From Bacillota bacterium (GTDB lineage: Bacteria; Bacillota; Clostridia; Oscillospirales; Acutalibacteraceae), in contig WQTL01000371.1 of assembly GCA_009786275.1 (NCBI GenBank), positions 1 through 6,355 of the forward strand: DNA of 6,355 nt, given 5' to 3'. Every line of letters starts with the position of its first letter. The first letter of the stretch is position 1. The notes beneath the pieces are model-generated. The model searched no databases. It was not told the DNA's origin and saw nothing but the letters and a program-made list of their open reading frames with translations. The position numbers and the translations under genes are program-made. Of this stretch, positions 1 through 6,113 are shown one piece after another.

Positions 1-37
1 GGATGTGCTGGCGTATGAGGAGGAACCGGGTGTGTGA
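1..37 (+). CDS. 3' end of an upstream gene (partial), unidentified
   Basis: Reading from base 2, the frame gives DVLAYEEEPGV and stops at a TGA at 35-37. The codons (GTG, CTG, GCG, GAG, CCG) match those of the genes downstream, so this is probably the acidic C-terminal tail of a gene that begins outside the window. A second frame from base 3 stays open to a TGA at 39-41, but its product (MCWRMRRNRVCD) looks less like a real C-terminus. Eleven residues are too few to assign a family. The TGA overlaps a possible GTG start at 34 (GTGA), which hints that this gene and the membrane protein share a transcript. Confidence 0.4.
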   Translation, partial: DVLAYEEEPGV

Positions 38-75
38 TTGATCATCCCGCCGTAAATAACACATTCATTTCAAAC

Positions 76-81
76 AGGAGG
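76..81 (+). promoter_or_regulatory. Ribosome binding site that decides the start of the membrane protein gene
   Basis: A perfect AGGAGG lies 6 bases before the ATG at 88. A competing AGGAGG at 18-23 lies 10 bases before a GTG at 34 in the same frame, which would add 18 residues (from MIDHPAVNN). The ATG at 88 has the better codon and spacing, so I take it as the main start. The upstream GTG remains a possible minor start. Confidence 0.75.
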
Positions 82-87
82 CCCATC

Positions 88-1752
88 ATGGAAGAACCCA
101 ATAACAACATACCAACCCCGCAGGAGGCACCCCCCCCTGCCGCGCCGGTTCAGCCGCCGCCGCAGAGCGTCGCCCACCTGCTTGCGCCGCCCCCGCCGCC
201 CGCTGTCCCGATAAGCCCCATCCAGCCCGCCCTGCCCCACAAGGCCGCAGATACCGTGCTCGCGGGGATCGCGCTTGTCTCGGCGTTCCTGTTCTGGCGC
301 TGGGGGGCGTGGGGCGGCTTGACGGGCCTGGCGGCGACCTACGGGCTGTTCTTCGCCTCGGTGACGGCCTTCGCCGGGCGGCGGGCTGTGCGCGCCCTGC
401 GCTGGGACATTTTGCTCAGCGGGGTGACGGCCCTGGCCCTGGCGGTGAGCTTCGCCATCTACGACGACCCGATGTTCCACATGCTGCAATTGTGCGTGAT
501 TATTTTCCTGACGGCGTGGTATCTTTGCGGGCTGTACGGGCGTACGCGCTACGACAGCAACGGCCTTTCGGCCCTGCTGGACATCGCGGCGCTGCTGATT
601 ACGTGGCCGTTCAAGTATATCTCGGTCAGTTCGAGGACGCTCTTCAAGGGCAGGGAGGGCCGGAAATCGCAGCTGAAGCTGGTGCTCATCGGTCTTGCGG
701 CGGCCGTGCCCGTGCTGCTGGCGGCCGGGGCGCTGCTGGCCAACGCCGACGCCGCCTTCGAGGCCGCCATGCGCCGCTTCGCCGACACGATAGGCGTCAG
801 CCTGGTGCAGGCGCTGCTGGCCGTGGTGCTGTTCTTCCCGCTGTTCTCGCTGCTGTTCGGCCTGGCCCGGGGCAGCGAGCTGCCCGAAAGCAAGCCCGCC
901 GAATCGAAGGGCGGCAAAATGGAGCCCGTGATCGCAGCGTCGTTCCTGGGGGCGATATCGCTGCTGTACCTGTGCTACCTGCTCACGCAGCTGGCGTATT
1001 TCTCCGGAGGCTTCACGGGGCTGCTGCCGCAGGGCTATTCCGCGGCGCAATACGCCCGGCGGGGCTTCTTCGAGCTGTGCGCCGTGGCGGCGATCAACTT
1101 AGGGATATTGCTGCTGGTCTCGGGCGTGACGCGCAAGGGGGATAATGCGAGCGAAGGGGGCATTAAAAAGCTGCCCCTGCCGGTGCGGGCGCTCAGCGCG
1201 TTCGTATGCGTGTTCACCCTGGCGCTCATCGCCACGGCGGAAAGCAAGATGGCGCTTTACGTGCGGCTCTTCGGCATGACGCGCATGCGCCTGATGGTGT
1301 CGTTGTTCATCCTGCTGCTGGCGTTCTCCTTCGTGCTGCTGCTGGTACAGCTGTTCCGCGGGCGTTTCGCGACCATGAAGGCCCTTCTGGCCGCCGGCTG
1401 CGTGCTGGTGCTGGCGATGTCCTTCGCGGATATCGACCGCGTTGTGCTGAAATACAACGTGTGGGCGTACCGCTCAGGGCATTTGGAAACCCTCGATGTG
1501 AGCGCTTTCAATGAGCTGGGCGCCGCGAAGATTCCGTACCTGATTGAGCTGAGCTATTCCGAGGACGAAAAAATAAGGACGGACGCCCTGGACCAGCTGT
1601 GGAACTGGCGGACGTACCGCACGGATTCGCCGGGAAGCCTCACCGGATATAACGTTACGCAGCGCCGGGCCTGGCGGGCACTAAGTGAGTATCTTGCGAA
1701 GGAGGACTGCCTGCTGCGCGATTACGAGCCGACCTATATAGAAATGTGCTGA
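88..1752 (+). CDS. DUF4153/DUF4173-type polytopic membrane protein
   Basis: This 554-residue protein has about ten to twelve hydrophobic segments, roughly at residues 54-72, 75-96, 106-124, 129-150, 158-178, 197-218, 234-260, 279-303, 325-347, 365-386, 400-423 and 430-448. A soluble C-terminal tail of about 100 residues follows. The stretches YSAAQYARRGFFEL (317-330) and RLFGMTRMRL (393-402), and the tail beginning DRVVLKYNVWAYRSG (450-464), are what I associate with the DUF4153/DUF4173 family, whose biochemical role is unknown. The first 52 residues are unusual: 19 are proline, with PPP at 15-17 and 23-25 and PPPPP at 34-38. Such runs stall ribosomes, so translation probably needs EF-P. There is no signal peptide, and the proline-rich part is probably cytoplasmic. 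The gene appears separate from the sugar operon, because a promoter and hairpin follow its stop codon. The family call is fairly secure; the function is not known. Confidence 0.85.
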   Translation: MEEPNNNIPTPQEAPPPAAPVQPPPQSVAHLLAPPPPPAVPISPIQPALPHKAADTVLAGIALVSAFLFWRWGAWGGLTGLAATYGLFFASVTAFAGRRAVRALRWDILLSGVTALALAVSFAIYDDPMFHMLQLCVIIFLTAWYLCGLYGRTRYDSNGLSALLDIAALLITWPFKYISVSSRTLFKGREGRKSQLKLVLIGLAAAVPVLLAAGALLANADAAFEAAMRRFADTIGVSLVQALLAVVLFFPLFSLLFGLARGSELPESKPAESKGGKMEPVIAASFLGAISLLYLCYLLTQLAYFSGGFTGLLPQGYSAAQYARRGFFELCAVAAINLGILLLVSGVTRKGDNASEGGIKKLPLPVRALSAFVCVFTLALIATAESKMALYVRLFGMTRMRLMVSLFILLLAFSFVLLLVQLFRGRFATMKALLAAGCVLVLAMSFADIDRVVLKYNVWAYRSGHLETLDVSAFNELGAAKIPYLIELSYSEDEKIRTDALDQLWNWRTYRTDSPGSLTGYNVTQRRAWRALSEYLAKEDCLLRDYEPTYIEMC

Positions 1753-1757
1753 AGGCA

Positions 1758-1786
1758 TTGACTTTTCCCCTGCGCAATGATAAAAT
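1758..1786 (+). promoter_or_regulatory. Predicted sigma-A (sigma-70 type) promoter of the GlcNAc operon, extended -10
   Basis: TTGACT at 1758-1763 matches five of six consensus -35 bases. It is followed after exactly 17 bases by TAAAAT at 1781-1786, five of six consensus -10 bases. A TG at 1778-1779 makes this an extended -10. The start of transcription would fall near 1792-1795, giving a leader of about 40 bases before the kinase ATG. The promoter begins 5 bases after the stop codon of the membrane protein gene. I saw no clear operator palindrome near it, so control by a GlcNAc-responsive repressor is not shown by the sequence. Confidence 0.75.
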
Positions 1787-1788
1787 TA

Positions 1789-1821
1789 GCCTCGGGGCCT
1801 GCGGGCTCCGGGGCTTGTGTT
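1789..1821 (+). terminator. GC-rich hairpin with weak T tract, overlapping the start of the operon leader
   Basis: An 11-pair stem joins 1789-1799 with 1804-1814 around a TGCG loop. Nine pairs are Watson-Crick and two are G-U, at 1792/1811 and 1796/1807. Those two would be A-C mismatches in an antisense RNA, so the hairpin favours + strand transcripts. TTGTGTT at 1815-1821 is a poor but usable U tract, so this may terminate transcripts from the membrane protein gene, whose stop is 36 bases upstream. Transcripts from the promoter at 1758-1786 would start inside the 5' arm and keep only about six pairs. A 5' mRNA-stabilising hairpin or attenuator is the alternative reading. Confidence 0.5.
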
Positions 1822-1832
1822 AAGGAGTACCT

Positions 1833-2741
1833 ATGAACTATTACCTTGGCATTGACGGCGGCGGCACATTTACGCGCGCGGTATTGGCTGACGCGCAAGG
1901 CAACGCCGTCGCTGCTGCCCGGGCGGGGAGCCTGAATTACCTCGCCGTGGGGATGGAGGCCGCGCGGGCGAGTTTGCATAATATTATGCGGCAGATAGCA
2001 CCCCCCGGCTCTTCGAGCCACCCCCCTCTGCGGAGGGGGGCTGTCCGCGCAGCCTTCATCGGCAACGCGGCGCTGGCAGGGCCCGCACCCGCGAACGAGC
2101 TGCATGTTCTGTGTGATGGTATCCTCGAGCCCGAACACCTCGCCATGGACAGCGACGTGTATATCGCGCTGGAAGCAATGAATACGCAGGGGCCCTGTGC
2201 TGTCGCGATTGCCGGAACGGGCTCCATGGCGGCGGGCAGGGCGGGGGAGGATGCGCCCATCCTGCATACGGGCGGCTGGGGCTGGATTCTCGGCGACGAG
2301 GGCAGCGGGTACCGCATCGCCTGTGAAGCGTTACGCGCGGGGATAGCCGGGTTCGAGGGCGGCGGCCCGGAAACGGGCTTGACTGACGAGATGTGCAAAC
2401 ATTACGGCGCGAAGGAGCCGGAAGAATTGCTGGATATCTTCTATAACCCGCTGAAGGAGCGCCGCGAGATCGCGTCCTTCGCGCGCGCGGTGCTGGAAAG
2501 CGACGACGCAATCGCCCGGGGGATCGTCTCGCGCTGCGCGGGGGAGTTCGCCCGCACGGTGCGGGCGCTGCTGCGTAAGTTGCCGGAGGATACGCGCTTG
2601 GGCCTGTGGGGCGGGATGTTCCAGCACAGCGAAGCATACCGGGCGGCGTTTTGCGCGGCACTGGGAAAGCAAGCGAAGCTGCTGCCCGCCGCGCCGGAAT
2701 GGGGCGCGGTGCGGGCGGCGATGAGAATTTCTAATGCTTAA
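1833..2741 (+). CDS. BadF/BadG/BcrA/BcrD-family sugar kinase, probably N-acetylglucosamine kinase
   Basis: This 302-residue protein is of normal length for a bacterial GlcNAc kinase of the ASKHA fold. It should use ATP to convert GlcNAc to GlcNAc-6-phosphate in the cytoplasm. The phosphate-1 loop is GIDGGGT at 6-12. Asp108 in MDSDVYIALEA is the likely catalytic base, the phosphate-2 loop is IAGTGSMA at 126-133, the sugar-site segment is GGWGWILGDEGSGY at 147-160, and a glycine-rich GGMFQ motif lies near the C-terminus. AAGGAG at 1822-1827 sits 5 bases before the ATG. Residues 57-70 (PPGSSSHPPLRRGA) are encoded by a palindromic repeat and fall in a loop between a helix and the strand VRAAFIGNAAL. 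The last residues (SNA, then stop) come from a heptanucleotide repeat. No frame is broken and all motifs are intact, so the enzyme is probably active. The neighbouring GH84 gene supports GlcNAc as substrate, though other amino sugars are possible. Confidence 0.88.
   Translation: MNYYLGIDGGGTFTRAVLADAQGNAVAAARAGSLNYLAVGMEAARASLHNIMRQIAPPGSSSHPPLRRGAVRAAFIGNAALAGPAPANELHVLCDGILEPEHLAMDSDVYIALEAMNTQGPCAVAIAGTGSMAAGRAGEDAPILHTGGWGWILGDEGSGYRIACEALRAGIAGFEGGGPETGLTDEMCKHYGAKEPEELLDIFYNPLKERREIASFARAVLESDDAIARGIVSRCAGEFARTVRALLRKLPEDTRLGLWGGMFQHSEAYRAAFCAALGKQAKLLPAAPEWGAVRAAMRISNA
1999..2045 (+). repeat. Palindromic G/C-run element inserted in frame within the kinase gene
   Basis: The element contains CACCCCCC twice (1999-2006 and 2019-2026). 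It has a small hairpin GGCTC-TTC-GAGCC (2007-2019) and a perfect 8-pair hairpin CCCCCCTC-TGCG-GAGGGGGG (2021-2040). The encoded residues, 57-70 of the kinase, do not resemble the family and lie in a loop. C-run/G-run palindromes of this look recur as dispersed repeats in clostridial genomes, from general memory. Only one copy is present in the window, so its repeat nature needs the whole genome. Confidence 0.6.
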
Positions 2742-2764
2742 TGCTTAATTCTTAATGCTTAATT
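2732..2764 (+). repeat. Tandem heptanucleotide repeat (TAATGCT/TAATTCT) at the kinase-SIS junction
   Basis: Four head-to-tail heptamers run TAATGCT, TAATGCT, TAATTCT, TAATGCT (2732-2759), followed by a partial TAATT (2760-2764). The second unit supplies the TAA stop of the kinase gene at 2739-2741. The last partial unit abuts the GGAGG ribosome binding site of the next gene at 2765-2769. The stretch is strikingly AT-rich within GC-rich DNA. It fills most of the 33-base gap between the genes and shows no promoter-like -35/-10 pair. Confidence 0.85.
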
Positions 2765-2774
2765 GGAGGCCGGA

Positions 2775-3509
2775 ATGAAATCTCAGGAATACCTGCTGCG
2801 CGCGTGTGAATTGCTCACCCAGGCCATGGACACGCAGCTTGACGCCGTGAACGCCCTGGCGCGGGCCATGGCCGATACGCTGCGGGCCGGGCGGACGGTC
2901 TTTTTGCTGGGCACGGGGCACTCCTGCCTGCTGGCGCAGGAGCTGTTTTACCGCGCGGGCGGCCTTGTGCGCATACAGCCCATGCTGGAAGGCCCGCTGA
3001 TGCTGCACGAATCGGCGTCGGACAGCACGCTCTGCGAGCGCGAGCCGGAGCGGGCCGGGGCGCTCATGGAGAAATACAGCGTCGGCGCGGGGGACCTGCT
3101 GCTGATCATCTCGAACTCGGGGCGCAACCCCCTGTGCGTGGAGATGGCCTTACAGGCCAGAGCTGCCGGGTGCTTTGTGGCGGCGCTGACCAGCCTGCGG
3201 CACAGCTCGGCGGGGGCTTCGCGGCACGGGAGCGGGCTGCGGCTCTTTGAGGCCGCCGGCCTGGTGCTGGACAACCGCGGCGAGCTGGGCGACGCGTGCG
3301 TATCCTACGAGAATTTCCCGGGCAAAGCCGCGCCGACGTCGACCGTGGTTGGGGCGGCGTTGTTGCAGGCCGCGGCGGCGCAGACTGTGGAATATCTGCT
3401 GGAGGCCGGCGAAGCGCCCGAGGTCTTTGCCAGCAGCAATATAGACGGCGGCGACGAGATCAACGAGGCCTATCTGGAAAAATACAGGGGGAAAATTAAA
3501 TTCTTATGA
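2775..3509 (+). CDS. SIS-domain phosphosugar-binding protein, UPF0309-like
   Basis: This 244-residue protein is a single sugar isomerase (SIS) domain with an N-terminal helix pair. It has the phosphosugar loop LGTGHS (45-50), the second loop ISNSGRNPL (112-120) before a long helix, and LDNRGELGDA (165-174), all as expected of the UPF0309 group of SIS_2 proteins. It matches the family's usual length. The ATG at 2775 is preferred: GGAGG at 2765-2769 lies 5 bases before it, while a TTG at 2763 in the same frame overlaps that site. From memory, UPF0309 members occur beside GlcNAc catabolic genes such as nagA, so a GlcNAc- or MurNAc-derived phosphosugar is a reasonable ligand. SIS proteins can be isomerases, lyases or sensors, and the exact reaction is unknown. 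The stop codon overlaps the next gene's start by 4 bases. The 3' end is locally AT-rich. Confidence 0.85.
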   Translation: MKSQEYLLRACELLTQAMDTQLDAVNALARAMADTLRAGRTVFLLGTGHSCLLAQELFYRAGGLVRIQPMLEGPLMLHESASDSTLCEREPERAGALMEKYSVGAGDLLLIISNSGRNPLCVEMALQARAAGCFVAALTSLRHSSAGASRHGSGLRLFEAAGLVLDNRGELGDACVSYENFPGKAAPTSTVVGAALLQAAAAQTVEYLLEAGEAPEVFASSNIDGGDEINEAYLEKYRGKIKFL

Positions 3510-4768
3510 AGAAAAAAGAATTTGCGCGCAGAGGGTTCCTGGAGGGCTTTTACGGCAGGCCGTGGACGGACGCCCAGCGGCGGGACATGATCGCCCTGCT
3601 GGCGGAGCGCGGCATGAACTGCTACGCCTACGCCGCGAAGGACGACCCCTATCACCGGGACGAATGGGAGAAGCTCTACCCGCCCGAGGCCCTGGCGCAG
3701 CTGGGGAGCCTGGCGGCGTTCTGCCGGGAACAGGGCGTGGATTTCATGTACTGCACCGCGCCGGGGCTGACATATGAATACGATAACCCCGCGCACTACA
3801 GGGCGCTGCGCGCCAAGCTGGAACAGGTGATGGGCCTGGGGGTCACGAGCTTCGGCCTGTTCTTCGACGACATCCCCAAGGAGCGGCAAAGCCCGGAGGA
3901 CCATGCGAAGGTTGCCAAGGCGCTGTATAAGGCCTATCCGGGGATCTCTCTCGCGGTGTGCCCGATGGTCTACCGCGGGACGGGCAAGGAAGAGTATATC
4001 AGGCGCTTGGGGCGCGCGCTGCCCAAAAAGATCGACATCTTCTGGACGGGGCGCAACATCTGCTCGCAGGAGATCACGGTCGAGGAGGCGAAGCGCTTCA
4101 GGAGATATACGGGGCACCAGCCGCTCTACTGGGACAACTACCCGGTGAACGACGCGGAGATGTACCACGAGATGCACCTGGGGCCTCTGGAGGGCCGCGA
4201 GGCGGGGCTGCAAAAGCACTGCCGGGGCATCCTGTTCAACGCCATGGAATACTTCGAGTGCAGCAAGCTGCCGCTGCTCACCTGCGCGGATTATCTGCGC
4301 GAGCCGGCGACCTACGCGCCCGCGTGGGCCTGGCTGGAGGCCCTGAACGCCCTGTTCGGCGGCGACGCCCTGCGCATGGCCCCCTTCGCCGAGCAGTGCA
4401 TGACCTCGTGCCTGAAGGTCCAGAACGGCCCGCGGATGATGGAGGCTTTAGAGGAGGCCGAAACGCGCTGGCGCACAGGCGACCTGCCCGGGGCCTTGGG
4501 CGCGCTGAAGGCTTTTTACGCAAAAATGGAGAACTGCCGTGAATTTCTGGCTGAGAGCAATCACCCGATGATTGCCGAGCTGCAAAAATGGATAAAGAAA
4601 TACAACCTGTGCTGCGAGGTGTTCGGCCTGGCGATTCAATTGATGGAGGGGAAGCTTGTGCGCGGGGAGCTCGAGAGCCGGATGGAGGCCTATAACGAAA
4701 ACGCGGCGGTGCTGACGGAGTTCGGGTTTCGGGCGTTTGTGGAAAAGGTGCTGGAGGTGTCTCTATGA
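3506..4768 (+). CDS. Family GH84 beta-N-acetylglucosaminidase, predicted cytoplasmic
   Basis: This 420-residue protein carries the GH84 (hyaluronidase/O-GlcNAcase type) catalytic barrel. It begins with RRGFLEGFYGRPW (8-20) and continues with YAAKDDPYH (42-50), where Lys45 should contact the sugar. The catalytic pair Asp121-Asp122 lies in LFFDDIP and works with the substrate's own acetamido group. Tyr156, the WTG segment (180-182), Asn211 and Asp216 in YWDNYPVND, and Asn245 in GILFNAMEYF match the substrate-site residues of the family. Residues from about 280 form a helical tail. Translation starts directly at the barrel: the N-terminus MKKKEFARRG lacks a hydrophobic segment, and there are no carbohydrate-binding or dockerin modules, unlike the large secreted clostridial members. 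The start overlaps the SIS stop (ATGA), and the nearest purine-rich stretch (3486-3492) is too far for a good ribosome site, so translation is probably coupled. It should release GlcNAc for the neighbouring kinase. Confidence 0.92.
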   Translation: MKKKEFARRGFLEGFYGRPWTDAQRRDMIALLAERGMNCYAYAAKDDPYHRDEWEKLYPPEALAQLGSLAAFCREQGVDFMYCTAPGLTYEYDNPAHYRALRAKLEQVMGLGVTSFGLFFDDIPKERQSPEDHAKVAKALYKAYPGISLAVCPMVYRGTGKEEYIRRLGRALPKKIDIFWTGRNICSQEITVEEAKRFRRYTGHQPLYWDNYPVNDAEMYHEMHLGPLEGREAGLQKHCRGILFNAMEYFECSKLPLLTCADYLREPATYAPAWAWLEALNALFGGDALRMAPFAEQCMTSCLKVQNGPRMMEALEEAETRWRTGDLPGALGALKAFYAKMENCREFLAESNHPMIAELQKWIKKYNLCCEVFGLAIQLMEGKLVRGELESRMEAYNENAAVLTEFGFRAFVEKVLEVSL

Positions 4769-6069
4769 TTACAACGGCGGTTATCCTCGACGCGGGGAAG
4801 GGCACGAAGCTGTGGCCCTACGCGCAGATTCGCAGCAAGGGTATGGTGCCCATTTGCAACAAGCCGGTGATGCGGCATCTTGTCGATGCGTTAAAAAATC
4901 TTGGCTTGAAAGAGATCATCATCGTGGGCGGGGCGCACGCGGCCGGCGCGAGGAATCACTTCCGCAACGACGGCGAGGTGCGGGTGATCGAAGATAAAAA
5001 TCCCAAGGGGCCGGTGTTTTCGCTCTGCGCGGCAAAAGAGTATATCGCGGGGGATTTCCTCGCGCTGTTTGGGGATACGCTTGTTACGGAAGGGGATTTA
5101 AAGGCCCTGGCTGAGGCCTCAAGCCTGCCTGCTGTTTTGGCCTCGCCGCTGCACGGGCGCAGCAACGACTGTATCACCTGCAATGTGCGCGGGGACAGGG
5201 CGACGGGCTTCGTCGGCCACCCCCGGGGGGACAGCAACGGGCATTTCAGCGCGGGCTTCGCGTTCAAAAAAGAGCACCTCGCCCTGCTGGAGACCAACGC
5301 GGGGCGGTTTATGCTCACGCAGGTGGGTATGATGCCGCCGCTGGAGGGCTTCATCGAGATGAGCCTGAACGACTTCATCGCGGACGGCGGGGAGATCGCC
5401 GCGATCGTTACGAAAGACCATACGGTGGATATCGACAAGCCCTGGCATATCTACGAGGCCGAGATGGCCTGCAAACAGCGCCTTTTCAGCGCGTTTGAGG
5501 GGAACCGCCTGGCCGAGGGGGCGAGCATCGATTCCAGCGTGATCCTCAACGGCCGGGTGATTCTTGGCAGGAACAGCAGGATACGCCGCGGCGCGATCAT
5601 CCACGGCGACTGCGTCATCGGCGACGACACCACGATAGAGAACGGCTGCTACCTGGACGACTCTTCCGTCGGCAACAGGTGCTATATCGGCCACGGGGCG
5701 GAGCTGGGCGGCATCATCTGGGATAAAGTGTATTTATATCACTACATGGAAATCAACGGCATCGTGGGCGACAACGTGGACTTCGGCGCGGCGACGGTGT
5801 GCGGCTCGCTGCGCTTCGACGACGGCGTGACGCGGCACCGCATCAAGGGCCGTTTGGAGGAGCAGCACGAGGCGCAGGACGCCTGCTTCATCGGGGACTA
5901 CTGCCGCACGGGGGTGAACGCGATCCTCATGCCCGGGGTGAAGACCGGGGTCTACAGCGTGGTGGGGGCCGGAGTGATTTTGCGCGAGGACGTGCCGGAC
6001 AACACGCTCATCTACGCCGAGCAGACGCATGTGAAGAAGGCCTGGGGGCCGGAGATGTACGGATGGTGA
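4765..6069 (+). CDS. Sugar-1-phosphate nucleotidyltransferase with left-handed beta-helix domain (GlmU-like architecture)
   Basis: This 434-residue protein has an N-terminal nucleotidyltransferase domain (about 1-240) and hexapeptide repeats (about 253-410), for example ILNGRVILGRNSRIRRGAII. The signature loop is LDAGKGTKLWPYAQIRSKGM (8-27), with Lys25 in the place of the usual PK lysine. Metal-binding acids are probably Asp104 in FGDTL and Asp222/Asp224 in VDIDKPWHIYEAE. The tail (NGIVGDNVDFGAATVCGSLR, 331-350, then FIGDYCRTGVNAILMPGVKTG, 375-395) resembles the acyltransferase half of GlmU and archaeal bifunctional enzymes, and His326 may be the catalytic histidine. It could make UDP-GlcNAc or a similar nucleotide sugar, and may also acetylate. 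The substrate cannot be read from the sequence; the GlcNAc neighbours are the main clue. GGAGGT at 4753-4758 precedes the ATG, which overlaps the GH84 stop by 4 bases. Housekeeping GlmU is usually elsewhere, so this is probably a specialised paralogue. Confidence 0.82.
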   Translation: MITTAVILDAGKGTKLWPYAQIRSKGMVPICNKPVMRHLVDALKNLGLKEIIIVGGAHAAGARNHFRNDGEVRVIEDKNPKGPVFSLCAAKEYIAGDFLALFGDTLVTEGDLKALAEASSLPAVLASPLHGRSNDCITCNVRGDRATGFVGHPRGDSNGHFSAGFAFKKEHLALLETNAGRFMLTQVGMMPPLEGFIEMSLNDFIADGGEIAAIVTKDHTVDIDKPWHIYEAEMACKQRLFSAFEGNRLAEGASIDSSVILNGRVILGRNSRIRRGAIIHGDCVIGDDTTIENGCYLDDSSVGNRCYIGHGAELGGIIWDKVYLYHYMEINGIVGDNVDFGAATVCGSLRFDDGVTRHRIKGRLEEQHEAQDACFIGDYCRTGVNAILMPGVKTGVYSVVGAGVILREDVPDNTLIYAEQTHVKKAWGPEMYGW

Positions 6070-6113
6070 GGGATATGATTACCGGATAAACGATATAAAT
6101 AAGGAGGCCACCC

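Noticed and set aside
70..1050. Long open frame on the - strand (326 codons) opposite the membrane protein gene
   Set aside because: Its product is low-complexity and rich in Arg, Gln, Gly and His, as expected from the complement of GC-rich coding DNA. It has no recognisable domain and lies fully opposite a convincing gene.
2732..2764. Heptamer array as a CRISPR-like or phage attachment site
   Set aside because: The units are contiguous 7-mers with no spacers, and no integrase, tRNA or cas gene is nearby.
3470..4219. Open frame on the - strand (249 codons) opposite the GH84 gene
   Set aside because: It lies antisense to the conserved GH84 catalytic barrel, has no family resemblance, and has an Arg/Val/Pro-rich composition typical of shadow frames.
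5217..5236. C-run/G-run stretch resembling the palindromic element in the kinase gene
   Set aside because: Only a short CCCCCGGGGGG core is shared. There is no second hairpin or CACCCCCC duplication, and it encodes an ordinary loop of the enzyme.
5119..5694. Open frame on the - strand (191 codons) opposite the nucleotidyltransferase gene
   Set aside because: Shadow of a well-supported gene, with Ala/Val/Arg/Asp-biased composition and no motif.
6070..6113. Possible promoter before the ThuA gene (TATAAA at 6094-6099)
   Set aside because: No acceptable -35 box lies 16-18 bases upstream, and the -10-like box is too close to the ribosome site for a normal leader. Co-transcription is simpler.
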